Shown here: positions 47,304 to 56,037 of the stretch, piece after piece | Position numbering within the stretch: the first letter of the stretch is position 1 | How the letters are laid out: each line of letters opens with the position of its first letter | Assembly: GCA_034679345.1 (NCBI GenBank) | Contig: JAXDAY010000021.1 | Location: forward strand, 1-61,354 | Reading direction: 5' to 3' | Origin: JAXDAY01 sp034679345 | Lineage (GTDB): Bacteria; Eisenbacteria; RBG-16-71-46; CAIMUX01; VGJL01 | DNA: 61,354 bases | The notes under the pieces: generated by a model | The model's database searches: none | What the model saw: the letters and a program-made list of their open reading frames with translations, nothing else | Told to the model about the DNA's origin: nothing | Translations under genes and position numbers: made by a program

Positions 47304-47933
47304 CTACTTCGAGTAGAGCTCGACGATGAGCTGTTCCTGAATCGGAACGGGGATGTTTTCCCTCGAGGGAATCTGGTTCAGGCGCCCTTCCATCTTCTTG
47401 TCATCGAAGTCCAACCAGGCCTGCATTTCCGTTCGGCGCCGGTTCTCCACCGCCTGCTTGATCGTCGCCACGGCGCGGCTCTTCTCCCGCACCCGGACCG
47501 TATCCCCGACGCGGACCTGGAAGGACGCGATGTCCACGCAACGGCCGTTCACCTCGATGTGGCCGTGGCGAACGAGCTGCCGGGCCGCCGGCCGCGAGGT
47601 CGCCACGCCGAGGCGGTAGACGATGTTGTCCAACCTCGTCTCCAGCAGCTGAAGGAGGATCTCGCCCGTCACGCCCTTCTTCCGTTCTGCCTTGTGGAAG
47701 TAGTTGCGGAACTGGCCTTCCAGGATGCCGTAGATCCGGCGCGCCTTCTGCTTCTCTCGAAGCTGCGTCCCGTACGGCGTCTCCTTCATCCTACGATCCC
47801 GGCCGTGCTCGCCGGGGACATAGGCGCGACGCTCGATGGCGCACTTCTCGGTGTAGCAGCGATCGCCCTTGAGATACAGGCGGATCCCCTCGCGCCTGCA
47901 GAGTCTGCACTTCGGGCCCGTATACTTGGCCAT
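47304..47933 (-). CDS. rpsD: 30S ribosomal protein S4
   Basis: A 209-residue S4. The N-terminus AKYTGPKCRLCRREG keeps part of the zinc-ribbon cysteines (C-x2-C, then CYTEKC), so this is the Cys-containing form. The S4 RNA-binding domain has RLDNIVYRLGVATSRPAARQ and LVRHGHIEVNG. It organises 16S rRNA 5'-domain folding. Adjacent to rpsK and rpoA as usual. Confidence 0.98.
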   Translation of the reverse strand: MAKYTGPKCRLCRREGIRLYLKGDRCYTEKCAIERRAYVPGEHGRDRRMKETPYGTQLREKQKARRIYGILEGQFRNYFHKAERKKGVTGEILLQLLETRLDNIVYRLGVATSRPAARQLVRHGHIEVNGRCVDIASFQVRVGDTVRVREKSRAVATIKQAVENRRRTEMQAWLDFDDKKMEGRLNQIPSRENIPVPIQEQLIVELYSK

Positions 47934-47969
47934 CTGCTTACGAATCCTCCTCCGAAAACGTCTTGTCGA

Positions 47970-48359
47970 CTAAACGCGACGGCGCTTGGGCGGACGGCAA
48001 CCGTTGTGCGGAATCGGGGTGACATCCCGAATCGCAACGATCTCCATCCCAGCCGCCTGAAGCGAACGGATTGCCGCCTCCCGGCCCGCCCCCGGGCCCT
48101 TCACCCAGACCTCGACGCGGCGCATCCCCAACGACATCGCCTCCTTCGCCGCGTTCTCGGCGGCGAGCTGCGCGGCGAACGGCGTCGACTTGCGAGAGCC
48201 TTTGAAGGCGACCTTCCCGGCGCTCGCCCAGGTCACGACGCCGCCATCCATGTCGGTGATGGAGATGATCGTGTTGTTGAAGCTGGAATGGACATGCACC
48301 ACTCCCATGAGCGGCACCTTCCGATCCTTACGCTTGGTGGTCTTCTTCTCTTTCGCCAC
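47970..48359 (-). CDS. rpsK: 30S ribosomal protein S11
   Basis: A 129-residue S11. Core signatures are VHVHSSFNNTIISITDMDG, FKGSRKSTPFAAQLAAE and the C-terminal VTPIPHNGCRPPKRRRV, the near-invariant end. It sits on the platform of the small subunit near the mRNA exit. A Lys-rich N-terminal ~15 residues precede the core. Confidence 0.98.
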   Translation of the reverse strand: MAKEKKTTKRKDRKVPLMGVVHVHSSFNNTIISITDMDGGVVTWASAGKVAFKGSRKSTPFAAQLAAENAAKEAMSLGMRRVEVWVKGPGAGREAAIRSLQAAGMEIVAIRDVTPIPHNGCRPPKRRRV

Positions 48360-48389
48360 GATTCCCTACCTTCCGTTCCGGTTGGACGG

Positions 48390-48782
48390 CTAACCCTTCT
48401 TGCCCGGCTTCACCTTCTTGCGGACAGCGCCGGCCGTCTTCTTCGGTCCCTTGCGGGTCCGAGCATTCGTCCGCGTCCTCTGTCCGTGGACCGGGAGACT
48501 CCGCCGGTGTCTGAGGCCCCGATAGCATCCGATGTCCATCAATCGCTTGATGTTCATTCCGACCTCGGTGTGCAGGGAGCCCTCGACCCGGTAGTTCGAC
48601 TCGATCTCGTTACGGAGTCGGGCCGCCTCCTCGTCCGTCAGGTTCTTGACCCTCTTGTCGGGATCGACCTTCGTCGTCGCCAGGATCTTCCTCGCGGTCG
48701 CGCCACCGATCCCGAAGATGTAGGTCAGGGCGACCTCGATCCTCTTCTCGTTAGGCAAATCCACTCCAGCGATACGCGCCAA
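48390..48782 (-). CDS. rpsM: 30S ribosomal protein S13
   Basis: A 130-residue S13. It starts MARIAGVDLPNEKRIEVAL, contains YIFGIGGATARKIL, and has the family signature GLRHRRSLPVHGQRTRTNAR. The basic tail ends KKVKPGKKG. It contacts 23S rRNA and the P-site tRNA in the small-subunit head. First gene of the alpha operon after rpmJ. Confidence 0.98.
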   Translation of the reverse strand: MARIAGVDLPNEKRIEVALTYIFGIGGATARKILATTKVDPDKRVKNLTDEEAARLRNEIESNYRVEGSLHTEVGMNIKRLMDIGCYRGLRHRRSLPVHGQRTRTNARTRKGPKKTAGAVRKKVKPGKKG

Positions 48783-48815
48783 GCGACTACCTCCTCTTAC
48801 GGCCTCTCGGCCCTG

Positions 48816-48932
48816 CTACTTCTGCCGCTGCTTGTGGCGTGGATTCTTCTTGCAGATGATCCGCAGCACGCCATCCCGGCGGATCAACTTGCAGTCTTCG
48901 CAGATCTTCTTGACGGACGTCCGGACCTTCAT
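48816..48932 (-). CDS. rpmJ: 50S ribosomal protein L36
   Basis: A 38-residue L36, too short for most ORF callers. It reads MKVRTSVKKICEDCKLIRRD and continues through IICKKNPRHKQRQK. The zinc ligands C11, C14, C27 and H32 are all present, so it is the zinc-binding (C+) form. Its ATG overlaps the map stop by four bases (ATGA). infA, which usually lies between map and rpmJ, is absent. Confidence 0.96.
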   Translation of the reverse strand: MKVRTSVKKICEDCKLIRRDGVLRIICKKNPRHKQRQK

Positions 48933-49696
48933 GACTCACCTCTGTCAGGACCTGCCTCGGTCAGCACAACCGGGCCGTCCTCCGTGATCGCCACTGTGTG
49001 CTCGAAGTGCGCCGACAACGCGTGATCCTGCGTGACGACGGTCCACTCGTCATCGAGCGTGTACACCTCGTGGGTGCCCGCGTTGATCATCGGCTCGATC
49101 GCGAGCACCATGCCGGGACGGAGCTTCGGCCCCTTTCCCGGCTCACCGAAGTTCGGGACCTGCGGCTCCTCATGGAGCGCCCGGCCGATCCCATGTCCGA
49201 CGAGTTGCCGGACGACGCCGAACCCGTTCGATTCCGCGTGGGTCTGAACCGCCGAGGAGATGTCGCCCACCCGGTTTCCGGGGAGCGCCATTTCGATCGC
49301 CTTCTGGAGACACTCCCGCGTCACGCGCATCAGACGAAGCGCCTCCTCCGGAACCTCCCCGACGGGGAACGTCCGGGCCCCATCGCCGTGGTAGTGCTCC
49401 AGATACGCCCCTACGTCGACGCTGACGATGTCTCCTTCCCGGAGCGCGCGATCCCCGGGGATTCCGTGGACCACCTGGTCGTTCAAGGAAATGCAGGTGC
49501 TCGCCGGAAATCCATAGTAACCCTTGAAGGAGGGCTGCGCTCCGCGCGCGCGGATGAGCTCCTCGATCTTCGCGTCGATCTCCCGGGTCGTGATGCCGGG
49601 GCGAATCAACCGGCCGGCAAGGTCGAGCGCATCGGCGACGATCTCAGCCGCCTTGGCGATCTTCCCGATCTCGACCGGTCCCTTGATGTAGATCAA
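48929..49696 (-). CDS. map: Methionine aminopeptidase, type I
   Basis: A 255-residue protein from a TTG at 49696 with GGAGAG upstream, which gives the family start (M)IYIKGPVEIGKI; an alternative TTG at 49720 overlaps the adk stop. It removes N-terminal Met from nascent proteins. Metal ligands are visible: VSVDVGAYLEHYHGDGARTF (the two Asp), GHGIG (His), and two Glu in AIEPM and HFEHTVAIT. SFKGYYGFPASTC carries the substrate His/Tyr region. The start is the uncertain point. Confidence 0.95.
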   Translation of the reverse strand: MIYIKGPVEIGKIAKAAEIVADALDLAGRLIRPGITTREIDAKIEELIRARGAQPSFKGYYGFPASTCISLNDQVVHGIPGDRALREGDIVSVDVGAYLEHYHGDGARTFPVGEVPEEALRLMRVTRECLQKAIEMALPGNRVGDISSAVQTHAESNGFGVVRQLVGHGIGRALHEEPQVPNFGEPGKGPKLRPGMVLAIEPMINAGTHEVYTLDDEWTVVTQDHALSAHFEHTVAITEDGPVVLTEAGPDRGES

Positions 49697-49716
49697 CGCT
49701 TCTCTCCGATCCGCTT

Positions 49717-50382
49717 TCAATGCTTCGGGATCCCGCGTTCCGCGAGCCCCGCCTCGATCCGGGCCCCGACCTCGTCGAGCGGCCCCTCTCCATCGACGAT
49801 CATCAGCAGGCCGCGGCTATCGTAAAAGTCGATCAAGGGAGCAGTGGACGCTTCGTATACGTTCAGCCGCTTCTTGACCGTGTCCTCCGTGTCGTCTTCT
49901 CTTTGCACCAGGCGTCCCGAGCACCGATCGCATATTCCCTCGCGTTTCGGCGGGTTGGAGTTGAGGTTGAACACCGCTCCGCATCCGCTCCCGCACACCC
50001 GGCGCCCGGTCATCCTCTCGAGCAACGTCCGCTTCGAGACATCCAGCTTGATGACCGCATCCAGATCGGCGGCGAAAGCCGCCAGAATCACCGCGAGCCC
50101 TTCGGCCTGCGGGATCGAGCGGGGGAAGCCGTCGAGGACGAATCCGTCCTTCGCATCCGCTTTCTTCAGCCGCTCCTTCATCATCGAGAGGACCAGGTCA
50201 TCCGAGACGAGCAGGCCCTTTCCAACGAACTCCGTCGCCTTCTTCCCCAATGGCGACCCGGCCGCGATCTCCGCCCGGAGGATGTCCCCGCTCGAGATCA
50301 AGGGAATCGAATGGTTGCGGGCGATCTGCATCCCTTGCGTTCCCTTCCCCGATCCCGGGGCTCCAAGCAGGACCAGGCGCAT
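49717..50382 (-). CDS. adk: Adenylate kinase (zinc-LID form)
   Basis: A 221-residue enzyme that interconverts ATP, AMP and ADP. P-loop GAPGSGKGTQG (8-18), AMP-binding DGFPRSIPQAEGL, and a long LID domain with CGSGCGAVF...CDRC, giving four zinc cysteines as in Gram-positive and thermophile-type Adk. DDTEDTVKKRL closes the LID. Located between secY and map, the classic position. Confidence 0.97.
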   Translation of the reverse strand: MRLVLLGAPGSGKGTQGMQIARNHSIPLISSGDILRAEIAAGSPLGKKATEFVGKGLLVSDDLVLSMMKERLKKADAKDGFVLDGFPRSIPQAEGLAVILAAFAADLDAVIKLDVSKRTLLERMTGRRVCGSGCGAVFNLNSNPPKREGICDRCSGRLVQREDDTEDTVKKRLNVYEASTAPLIDFYDSRGLLMIVDGEGPLDEVGARIEAGLAERGIPKH

Positions 50383-50394
50383 TCGCCCCTCCTA

Positions 50395-51711
50395 TCAGAA
50401 CCGTCGTCCCCTGATGTGGCCCTTCTTCATGAACCCGTCATAGTGGCGCATCAGGAGGTGCGACTCGATTTGCGACAGCGTGTCCAGCGCCACTCCTACG
50501 ATGATCAGGAGGCTCGTCCCGCCGAAGTAGAACGGCACGTTTCCATACCGGAGCAGCAGATCCGGCAGCACCGCGATGAGCGCCAGGAAGATCGCCCCCG
50601 GGAGGGTGATCCGCTGAAGGATACGTTCGATGTAGTCCGATGTGTGCTTGCCCGGACGTATCCCCGGGATGAATCCTCCGAACTTCTTCATGTTCTCCGC
50701 CAGGTCGACCGGATTCAGCACGATGGCGGTGTAGAAGTAAGTGAAGAAGACGATCATCAAGCTGTAGAGCAAGATGTAGAGCGGCGCGCCCGGCCGGAAG
50801 ATGTTCACGATCTGCGCCATCAAGTCGTTGTTCGGGAAGAAACTCGCAATGGTCGACGGAAAGACGATGATCGACTGAGCGAAGATGATCGGGATCACGC
50901 CGGCCGTGTTCACTCGAAGCGGGATGTGGGTGCTCTGTCCCCCATACATCTTCCGGCCCACGATACGCTTCGCGTACTGAACCGGGACCTTGCGCTGCGC
51001 CTGCGTCATGAGGACCACGAAGGCGGTGACGAGAACCATGCCGATCCCCAGAACCGCCATCAGGAAGATGTTCAGCGTGCCCTGGCTGACCGCCTGGATC
51101 GTCTGGAGCACCTCGACCGGGAACCGTGCCACGATTCCGATGAAGATCAAGAGCGACATGCCGTTTCCGATCCCCTTCTCGGAGATCAGCTCGCCTAGCC
51201 ACATGACGAAGATCGATCCGGTCGTCATCGTCAACATGGTGAGCAGGCGGAATCCGAAGCCGGGATTCGGAACAACCGGCACGCTGAACTGGTTGTTCAG
51301 GCTCTCCAGGAAGATCGCGATCCCGAAGGACTGGATCACCGAGAGGATCACCGTCCCGTAACGGGTGTACTGGGTGATCTTCCGGCGGCCCTCCTCGCCC
51401 TCCTTCTGGAGGCGCTCGAAATACGGCACGACGGCGCCGAAGAGCTGGAGGATGATCGAGGCGCTGATGTAGGGCATGATCCCAAGCGCGAAGATCGTCG
51501 CCTTCTGGAAATTCCCGCCCGCAAACAGGTCGTAGAGCATGAACAGGGTGTTCTGGCCCTGGTTCTGGAAGAAGCTCGTCAGGGCTCCGCCGTCGACGCC
51601 CGGGGTCGGGATGTGCCCTCCCAGGCGATAGACGATCAGAAGCCCGGCAGTCATGAGGAGCCGCCTCTTCAACTCGGGGATCTTGAAGATCGACTGGATT
51701 TGCTCGATCAT
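50395..51711 (-). CDS. secY: Preprotein translocase subunit SecY
   Basis: A 438-residue channel protein with ten membrane segments. Family landmarks: RLGGHIPTPGVD in the first loop, ALGIMPYISASIILQL (signature 1), the region near GNGMSLLIFIGI, and the cytosolic loop QRKVPVQYAKR. The C-terminal end PFYFGGTSLLIIVGVALDTL, then LMRHYDGFMKKG, is intact. It forms the lateral-gated pore for Sec export, which the many secreted proteins in this window would use. Confidence 0.98.
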   Translation of the reverse strand: MIEQIQSIFKIPELKRRLLMTAGLLIVYRLGGHIPTPGVDGGALTSFFQNQGQNTLFMLYDLFAGGNFQKATIFALGIMPYISASIILQLFGAVVPYFERLQKEGEEGRRKITQYTRYGTVILSVIQSFGIAIFLESLNNQFSVPVVPNPGFGFRLLTMLTMTTGSIFVMWLGELISEKGIGNGMSLLIFIGIVARFPVEVLQTIQAVSQGTLNIFLMAVLGIGMVLVTAFVVLMTQAQRKVPVQYAKRIVGRKMYGGQSTHIPLRVNTAGVIPIIFAQSIIVFPSTIASFFPNNDLMAQIVNIFRPGAPLYILLYSLMIVFFTYFYTAIVLNPVDLAENMKKFGGFIPGIRPGKHTSDYIERILQRITLPGAIFLALIAVLPDLLLRYGNVPFYFGGTSLLIIVGVALDTLSQIESHLLMRHYDGFMKKGHIRGRRF

Positions 51712-51721
51712 TCTCCTCGCC

Positions 51722-52174
51722 TCAATCCGACACCGGGGTCAGGATTTCCACACGACCACCCGCCGCCTCGACTTTGCCCTTCGCAGCCGCGCTCGCCGCG
51801 TGGACGCGGAGGGTGATCGGACGATCCAGCGTCCCATCCGCCAGGAGCTTGACCAGCGCTTTGCGCTTGAGCAGCCCCGCCTTGGCCAGCTCCGCGGGTC
51901 CGACGACCGCGCCGGAGTCGAAGCAACTCAGAGAGCCCACGTTGACGACCTGGTAACTGGTCCTGAAGATGTTTGTGAATCCCCGCTTCGGGATCCGCCG
52001 CTGTAGCGGCATCTGCCCACCCTCGAACCAGATGGGGCTGTTCCCCCCCGCGCGGGCCTTGTGTCCCTTGTGCCCGCGGCAGGAAGTGCCGCCGTGACCG
52101 GATCCGGTCCCACAGCCGACCCTCTTGCGCTTCTTCGTCGCGCCCTTCGCGGGTCTCAGATCATTCAGCTTCAT
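51722..52174 (-). CDS. rplO: 50S ribosomal protein L15
   Basis: A 150-residue L15. The N-terminus MKLNDLRPAKGATKKRKRVG continues into GTGSGHGGTSCRGHKGHKAR, the flexible glycine-rich arm. FEGGQMPLQRRIPKRGF is the family signature. The C-terminal globular part ends GGRVEILTPVSD. It lies between rpmD and secY. Confidence 0.97.
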   Translation of the reverse strand: MKLNDLRPAKGATKKRKRVGCGTGSGHGGTSCRGHKGHKARAGGNSPIWFEGGQMPLQRRIPKRGFTNIFRTSYQVVNVGSLSCFDSGAVVGPAELAKAGLLKRKALVKLLADGTLDRPITLRVHAASAAAKGKVEAAGGRVEILTPVSD

Positions 52175-52204
52175 CGCAAATCGTCCCCTTCTAGGAGCGG
52201 TCCG

Positions 52205-52393
52205 TTACTGCTCGATCTCCTGGACCTTGACCAGGTGCTTGACCTGGAAGACCATCCCGCGGATCTGCGGGTTGTCCGGCTGGAGGACCACGCTTCGAAT
52301 GCCGCGAAGGCCGAGAGCGCGGAGCGTCCTCTTCTGGACATCCAGCCGCTTGATGCCGCTGTGGACTTGCTCAATTCTGAGCAGCTTCGACAT
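52205..52393 (-). CDS. rpmD: 50S ribosomal protein L30
   Basis: A 62-residue L30 from the ATG preceded by GGAGGGACGA. It has LRIEQVHSGIKRLDVQKRTL, GLRGIRSVVLQPDNPQIRGM and VKHLVKV, the typical bacterial core. The gene overlaps the end of rpsE by 23 bases, implying translational coupling. Confidence 0.95.
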   Translation of the reverse strand: MSKLLRIEQVHSGIKRLDVQKRTLRALGLRGIRSVVLQPDNPQIRGMVFQVKHLVKVQEIEQ

Positions 52394-52946
52394 TCGTCCC
52401 TCCAGCTTCACGCGGCTTGAAGCCGAGCAACTGCGCCACCGTCATTTCGCGGGCGCGGGCCACGGAAGCCGCTCGCTTCAGCTGCATCAATCCGTCCATC
52501 GTCGCCTTGACGAGGTTGTGGGGGTTCGAACTGCCCAGGCTCTTCGTCAGCAGATCGTTCACCCCGGCGACCTCGAGCACGGCGCGGACGCCTCCGCCGG
52601 CAATGAGCCCCGTCCCCTGCGAAGCCGGCTTCAGCATCACGCGGCCAGCGCCGAAGCGGCCCACGACATGGTGCGGGATCGAAGTGCCCAGGAGCGGGAC
52701 CTCGATCAGGCTCTTCTTGGCGGCGTCGCCGGCCTTTCGGATGGCCTCCGAGACTTCGTTGGCCTTGCCCAGACCGACTCCGACCTTCCCCTTTTGATTC
52801 CCCACCGCGACGATCGCGTTGAAGCTGAAGCGACGGCCGCCCTTCACGACCTTTGCGACGCGGTTGACGTGAATCACCCGCTCGATGTACTCGGGCTCGC
52901 TTCCCCACTCTCCGCGCTCGTGGCGGTCCGATCGATCTCCTCTCAA
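52371..52946 (-). CDS. rpsE: 30S ribosomal protein S5
   Basis: A 191-residue S5. The double-stranded RNA-binding domain has VVKGGRRFSFNAIVAVGNQ and GKVGVGLGKANEVSEAIRKA. The C-terminal domain has GGGVRAVLEVAGVNDLLTKS and GSSNPHNLVKATMDGL. It takes part in decoding accuracy. The start is a non-ATG codon (TTG at 52946) with GGGAGAT upstream. Confidence 0.97.
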   Translation of the reverse strand: MRGDRSDRHERGEWGSEPEYIERVIHVNRVAKVVKGGRRFSFNAIVAVGNQKGKVGVGLGKANEVSEAIRKAGDAAKKSLIEVPLLGTSIPHHVVGRFGAGRVMLKPASQGTGLIAGGGVRAVLEVAGVNDLLTKSLGSSNPHNLVKATMDGLMQLKRAASVARAREMTVAQLLGFKPREAGGTNVEAAQN

Positions 52947-52977
52947 GGCATCTCCCTCACTCTAGGCGCGATCCGCC

Positions 52978-53349
52978 CTAGAACTTCAGCCCGCCCTCGC
53001 GCGCGCCCTCGGCCAGGGCCCGGACGCGTCCGTGGTACAGGTAACCCCCGCGATCGAATGCGACGGCCGATACACCCTTAACCTGCGCCAGCCGGGCGAT
53101 CAGAAGCCCAACCCGGCGGCTCTTCTCGGATTTCTTGAGCCCAGCGAGCTCCCCGCGGATCTCGGGACTGAGCGTCGATGCGCCGCAGATCGAGCGGCCG
53201 CTCGCATCGTCGACGAGCTGCGCGTAGATGTGCACCGAGCTCCGGAAGACGCAGAGGCGCGGGACATTCGGAGTCCCGCTCAGCTTCTTGCGGATCCGGC
53301 GGTGCCGCTTCAGCCGCGCTGCCGACTTCTTGCTGGTTGCCTTCGCCAT
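52978..53349 (-). CDS. rplR: 50S ribosomal protein L18
   Basis: A 123-residue L18 from the ATG that follows GGAGGAGG; six upstream codons in frame are rejected. It has RLKRHRRIRKKLSGTPNVPR, LCVFRSSVHIYAQLVDD and the closing AFDRGGYLYHGRVRALAEGA. It binds 5S rRNA together with L5. Confidence 0.97.
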   Translation of the reverse strand: MAKATSKKSAARLKRHRRIRKKLSGTPNVPRLCVFRSSVHIYAQLVDDASGRSICGASTLSPEIRGELAGLKKSEKSRRVGLLIARLAQVKGVSAVAFDRGGYLYHGRVRALAEGAREGGLKF

Positions 53350-53373
53350 CGTCGAAACCTCCTCCACGCTCTC

Positions 53374-53913
53374 CTAGCCGGCCGACTTGCCCGCCTTGCG
53401 CCGGAGCTTCTCATCCGCGTATTTCACACCCTTCCCCTTGTAGGGCTCGGGGCGCTGCAGATCGCGGATATTCGACGCCGTCTGGCCGACGAGATACTTG
53501 TCGATCCCCTTGAGGGTCACGCGGGGCGGGCGGTCCGCAACCTCGGCGTTGATGCCATCAGGCAGGGGAAAGGCGATCGGGTGGTCGTAGTTCAGCTTGA
53601 AAACCAGCTTCCGTCCCTCGAGCGTCACCCGGTATCCCGTCCCGACGATCTCGAGTTGGCGGGAGTATCCAGTGCTCACCCCCTCCACGAGATTGGCGAC
53701 CATCGCCCTCGAAACGCCATGGAGCGCCCCGGCCCGCCGCTCGGTGAGCTCGCAATCGACATGGGCGGCATCGCCGGATAGGCGAACGACCATGCCGGGC
53801 TGGAGTCTGCAATGAAGCTCGCCCAACGGCCCCTTGGCCCGTACCATCTCCCCGTCCTGGACGAGGGTGACCCCCTTCGGGATCGGAATCATCTTCTTAC
53901 CTACGCGCGACAT
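53374..53913 (-). CDS. rplF: 50S ribosomal protein L6
   Basis: A 179-residue L6 starting at MSRVGKKMIPIPKGV. The two tandem L6 folds are present, and the signature PEPYKGKGVKYADEKLRRK lies at the C-terminus. ALHGVSRAMVANLVEGVSTG is the first-domain helix. It sits near the GTPase-associated centre. Upstream in-frame codons to 53943 overlap rpsH and are not used. Confidence 0.97.
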   Translation of the reverse strand: MSRVGKKMIPIPKGVTLVQDGEMVRAKGPLGELHCRLQPGMVVRLSGDAAHVDCELTERRAGALHGVSRAMVANLVEGVSTGYSRQLEIVGTGYRVTLEGRKLVFKLNYDHPIAFPLPDGINAEVADRPPRVTLKGIDKYLVGQTASNIRDLQRPEPYKGKGVKYADEKLRRKAGKSAG

Positions 53914-53936
53914 ACCTGTTCTCCCGCGAATACGGA

Positions 53937-54335
53937 CTACCAAACCCTCGCGATGACTTCGCCGCCCAGCCCCGCCTCTCTGGCTTCCTTGTCGGTGAGG
54001 ACCCCGCGGGTCGTCGACAGGATCGCGACGCCCATCCCGCCGCGGACCCTCGGCACGTCATCCTTGCCGACGTAGGACCGCCGTCCCGGCCGGCTGACGC
54101 GCTGGATGCCGGTGATCACCGGAGCGCTCCCCTCGTCGTACTTTAGGTAGACGCGGAGCACGCCCTGCTTCTGGTCCTCGATCCGCTTGTAGCTCTGGAT
54201 GAAGTGCTCCCGAAGAAGCGCCTCGGCGATCGCGACCTTCAAGTTCGACGCGGGTATGTCGACCCGGCGGTGTCCCGCATGGATCGCGTTCCGGATGCAG
54301 GTCAACATGTCCGCGATTGGATCGGTCTGGCTCAT
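53937..54335 (-). CDS. rpsH: 30S ribosomal protein S8
   Basis: A 132-residue S8. It begins MSQTDPIADMLTCIRNA, and has RVSRPGRRSYVGKDDVPRVR and the family end GVAILSTTRGVLTDKEAREA then GGEVIARVW. It binds the central domain of 16S rRNA and in enterobacteria represses the spc operon; no such control element can be verified here. Confidence 0.97.
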   Translation of the reverse strand: MSQTDPIADMLTCIRNAIHAGHRRVDIPASNLKVAIAEALLREHFIQSYKRIEDQKQGVLRVYLKYDEGSAPVITGIQRVSRPGRRSYVGKDDVPRVRGGMGVAILSTTRGVLTDKEAREAGLGGEVIARVW

Positions 54336-54387
54336 CTCTTCTCGACTCCAGCTCGGCCCGGGCGCGAGCCCGAGGCCGATTCCTTCC

Positions 54388-54573
54388 CTACCAGCTTGCC
54401 TTCACCACGCCCGGGAGTTCCCCGTTCAGGGCCAACATCCGGAAGCAGATGCGACACATGGCGAACTTCCTCATGTAGGCCCGCGGCCTTCCGCATCGCC
54501 TGCAGCGGGAGTACGTCCGGACCTCAAACTTGGGCTTGCGTCTCGACTTCTCGATCAAGCACTTCTTAGCCAC
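54388..54573 (-). CDS. rpsN: 30S ribosomal protein S14, zinc (type Z) form
   Basis: A 61-residue short-form S14. Four zinc cysteines are visible: C24-x2-C27 and C40-x2-C43, within YSRCRRCGRPRAYMRKFAMC. The end reads GVVKASW, the universal S14 terminus. Position between rplE and rpsH is canonical. Confidence 0.97.
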   Translation of the reverse strand: MAKKCLIEKSRRKPKFEVRTYSRCRRCGRPRAYMRKFAMCRICFRMLALNGELPGVVKASW

Positions 54574-54603
54574 GCCTGCCTCCCGCGCGCCTCGCGCGCG
54601 CGA

Positions 54604-55221
54604 TTACCGCTCCCGGAAAGGCCACTTGAGCGCCTTCAACAGCTCGAAACCCTCTTCATCCGTCGGCGCAGTGGTCACCACCGTGATGTCCATCCCCCGG
54701 ACCTTCTCGACCTTGTCGTACTTGATCTCAGGGAAGATCACCTGCTCCTTGACTCCAAAGGTGTAGTTCCCGCGGCCATCGAAGCTCTTCGGCGACAGCC
54801 CGCGGAAGTCGCGGATCGTGGGGATCGAGACGCCGAGCAACCGATCGAGGAACTCCCACATCCTCGGACCGCGCAGGGTCACCATCGCGCCGATGGGCAC
54901 GCCTGTCCGAAGCTTGAAGTTCGCGATCGATTTCTTGGCTCGACGAATCGAGGCCTTCTGGCCGGTGATCGCCTGCAGATCTCCCACGGCCGCATCGAGC
55001 AGCTTGATGTTCTGCAGCGAGTCACCGACGCCCATGTTGACCACGACCTTCTCGACGCGTGGAACCTGCATGACGCTCGTATAGGCGAAGCGCTTCATCA
55101 ACTGCGGAACCACATCCTTCAGATAGAGCTCCCGAGTCCTCGACGGCGGCGCCGGATCGATGACCCCGGTCTTGCCGGCCGGAGCTGCCTGATCGCCCTT
55201 CTTCTTTGCCTTCTCGCTCAT
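54604..55221 (-). CDS. rplE: 50S ribosomal protein L5
   Basis: A 205-residue L5 with an N-terminal extension of ~27 residues (EKAKKKGDQAAPAGKTG) before the usual core. Core motifs: LMKRFAYTSVMQVPRVEKVV, QKASIRRAKKSIANFKLRTG and FDGRGNYTFGVKEQVIFPEI. It binds 5S rRNA and contacts P-site tRNA. Confidence 0.97.
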   Translation of the reverse strand: MSEKAKKKGDQAAPAGKTGVIDPAPPSRTRELYLKDVVPQLMKRFAYTSVMQVPRVEKVVVNMGVGDSLQNIKLLDAAVGDLQAITGQKASIRRAKKSIANFKLRTGVPIGAMVTLRGPRMWEFLDRLLGVSIPTIRDFRGLSPKSFDGRGNYTFGVKEQVIFPEIKYDKVEKVRGMDITVVTTAPTDEEGFELLKALKWPFRER

Positions 55222-55248
55222 GGAATCTCCACTCCACCGTCCGGCGGA

Positions 55249-55608
55249 CTAGCCCTTGATCGCCGGGCGTTCGATTTCGACATTCGAACGAACGCTTCGC
55301 CTCACCTTGCCGCGGCGCGCGTCCACGCGGCTCGAGTCCTTCTCGGACGGAACCTCCAGCCGGACGCGGGTCGGCTTGCTCGTCTTGGGATCGATCAGCG
55401 CCACATTCGAGATGGAAATCGGCAGTTCCTTCTCGATGATCCCCTGGCGGATGTTCTGCTTCCTGCCGGGCTTCTGGTGGCGCTTCACCAGCCGCACGCG
55501 CTGGACGACGACGAGCCCCTTGTCAGGATCGACCGAGAGAACCCGGCCCGTCTGGCCCTTGTCGTCGCCTCGGATGACGACAACCGTGTCACCTTTGCGA
55601 ATACTCAC
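55249..55608 (-). CDS. rplX: 50S ribosomal protein L24
   Basis: A 119-residue L24. The N-terminal KOW motif is MSIRKGDTVVVIRGDDKGQT then GRVLSVDPDKGLVVV. The family's KRHQKPGRKQNIRQGIIEKE and ISNVALIDP follow. It is an early large-subunit assembly protein. Confidence 0.97.
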   Translation of the reverse strand: MSIRKGDTVVVIRGDDKGQTGRVLSVDPDKGLVVVQRVRLVKRHQKPGRKQNIRQGIIEKELPISISNVALIDPKTSKPTRVRLEVPSEKDSSRVDARRGKVRRSVRSNVEIERPAIKG

Positions 55609-55630
55609 AGCGTCACCTCCGCCTGCCTGT

Positions 55631-55999
55631 CTAGATCACCTCAGGAGCGAGGGAGATGATCTTCATGAACTCCCTCTCCCGAAGCTCTCGCGCGACGGGC
55701 CCGAAGATTCGGGTTCCGCGCGGTTCCTTCGTCTTGTCGATCAGCACCGCGGCGTTCTGGTCGAACCGGATGTAGGATCCGTCCTTACGACGGACTTCCT
55801 TCCTCGTCCGGATGATCACCGCTCGCGCCTTCTCGCCCTTCTTGACGGTCCCGTTCGGGATCGCGTCCTTGATCGACACGACGATGATGTCTCCGACGCC
55901 CGCGTATCGCCTGCGCGTCCCGCCGAGGACCTTGATGCACATCGCGCGGCGCGCGCCCGTGTTATCCGAAATCGTCAACATCGTCTGCTGTTGGATCAT
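55631..55999 (-). CDS. rplN: 50S ribosomal protein L14
   Basis: A 122-residue L14 of exact family length. It has MIQQQTMLTISDNTGARRAM, CIKVLGG, AVIIRTRKEVRRKDGSYIRF and the closing MKIISLAPEVI. It forms intersubunit bridge B8 in the 70S ribosome. Confidence 0.98.
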   Translation of the reverse strand: MIQQQTMLTISDNTGARRAMCIKVLGGTRRRYAGVGDIIVVSIKDAIPNGTVKKGEKARAVIIRTRKEVRRKDGSYIRFDQNAAVLIDKTKEPRGTRIFGPVARELREREFMKIISLAPEVI

Positions 56000-56037
56000 C
56001 GCCTCACCTCATCGCCTGCGAGAGGTCCTCCGTAACC

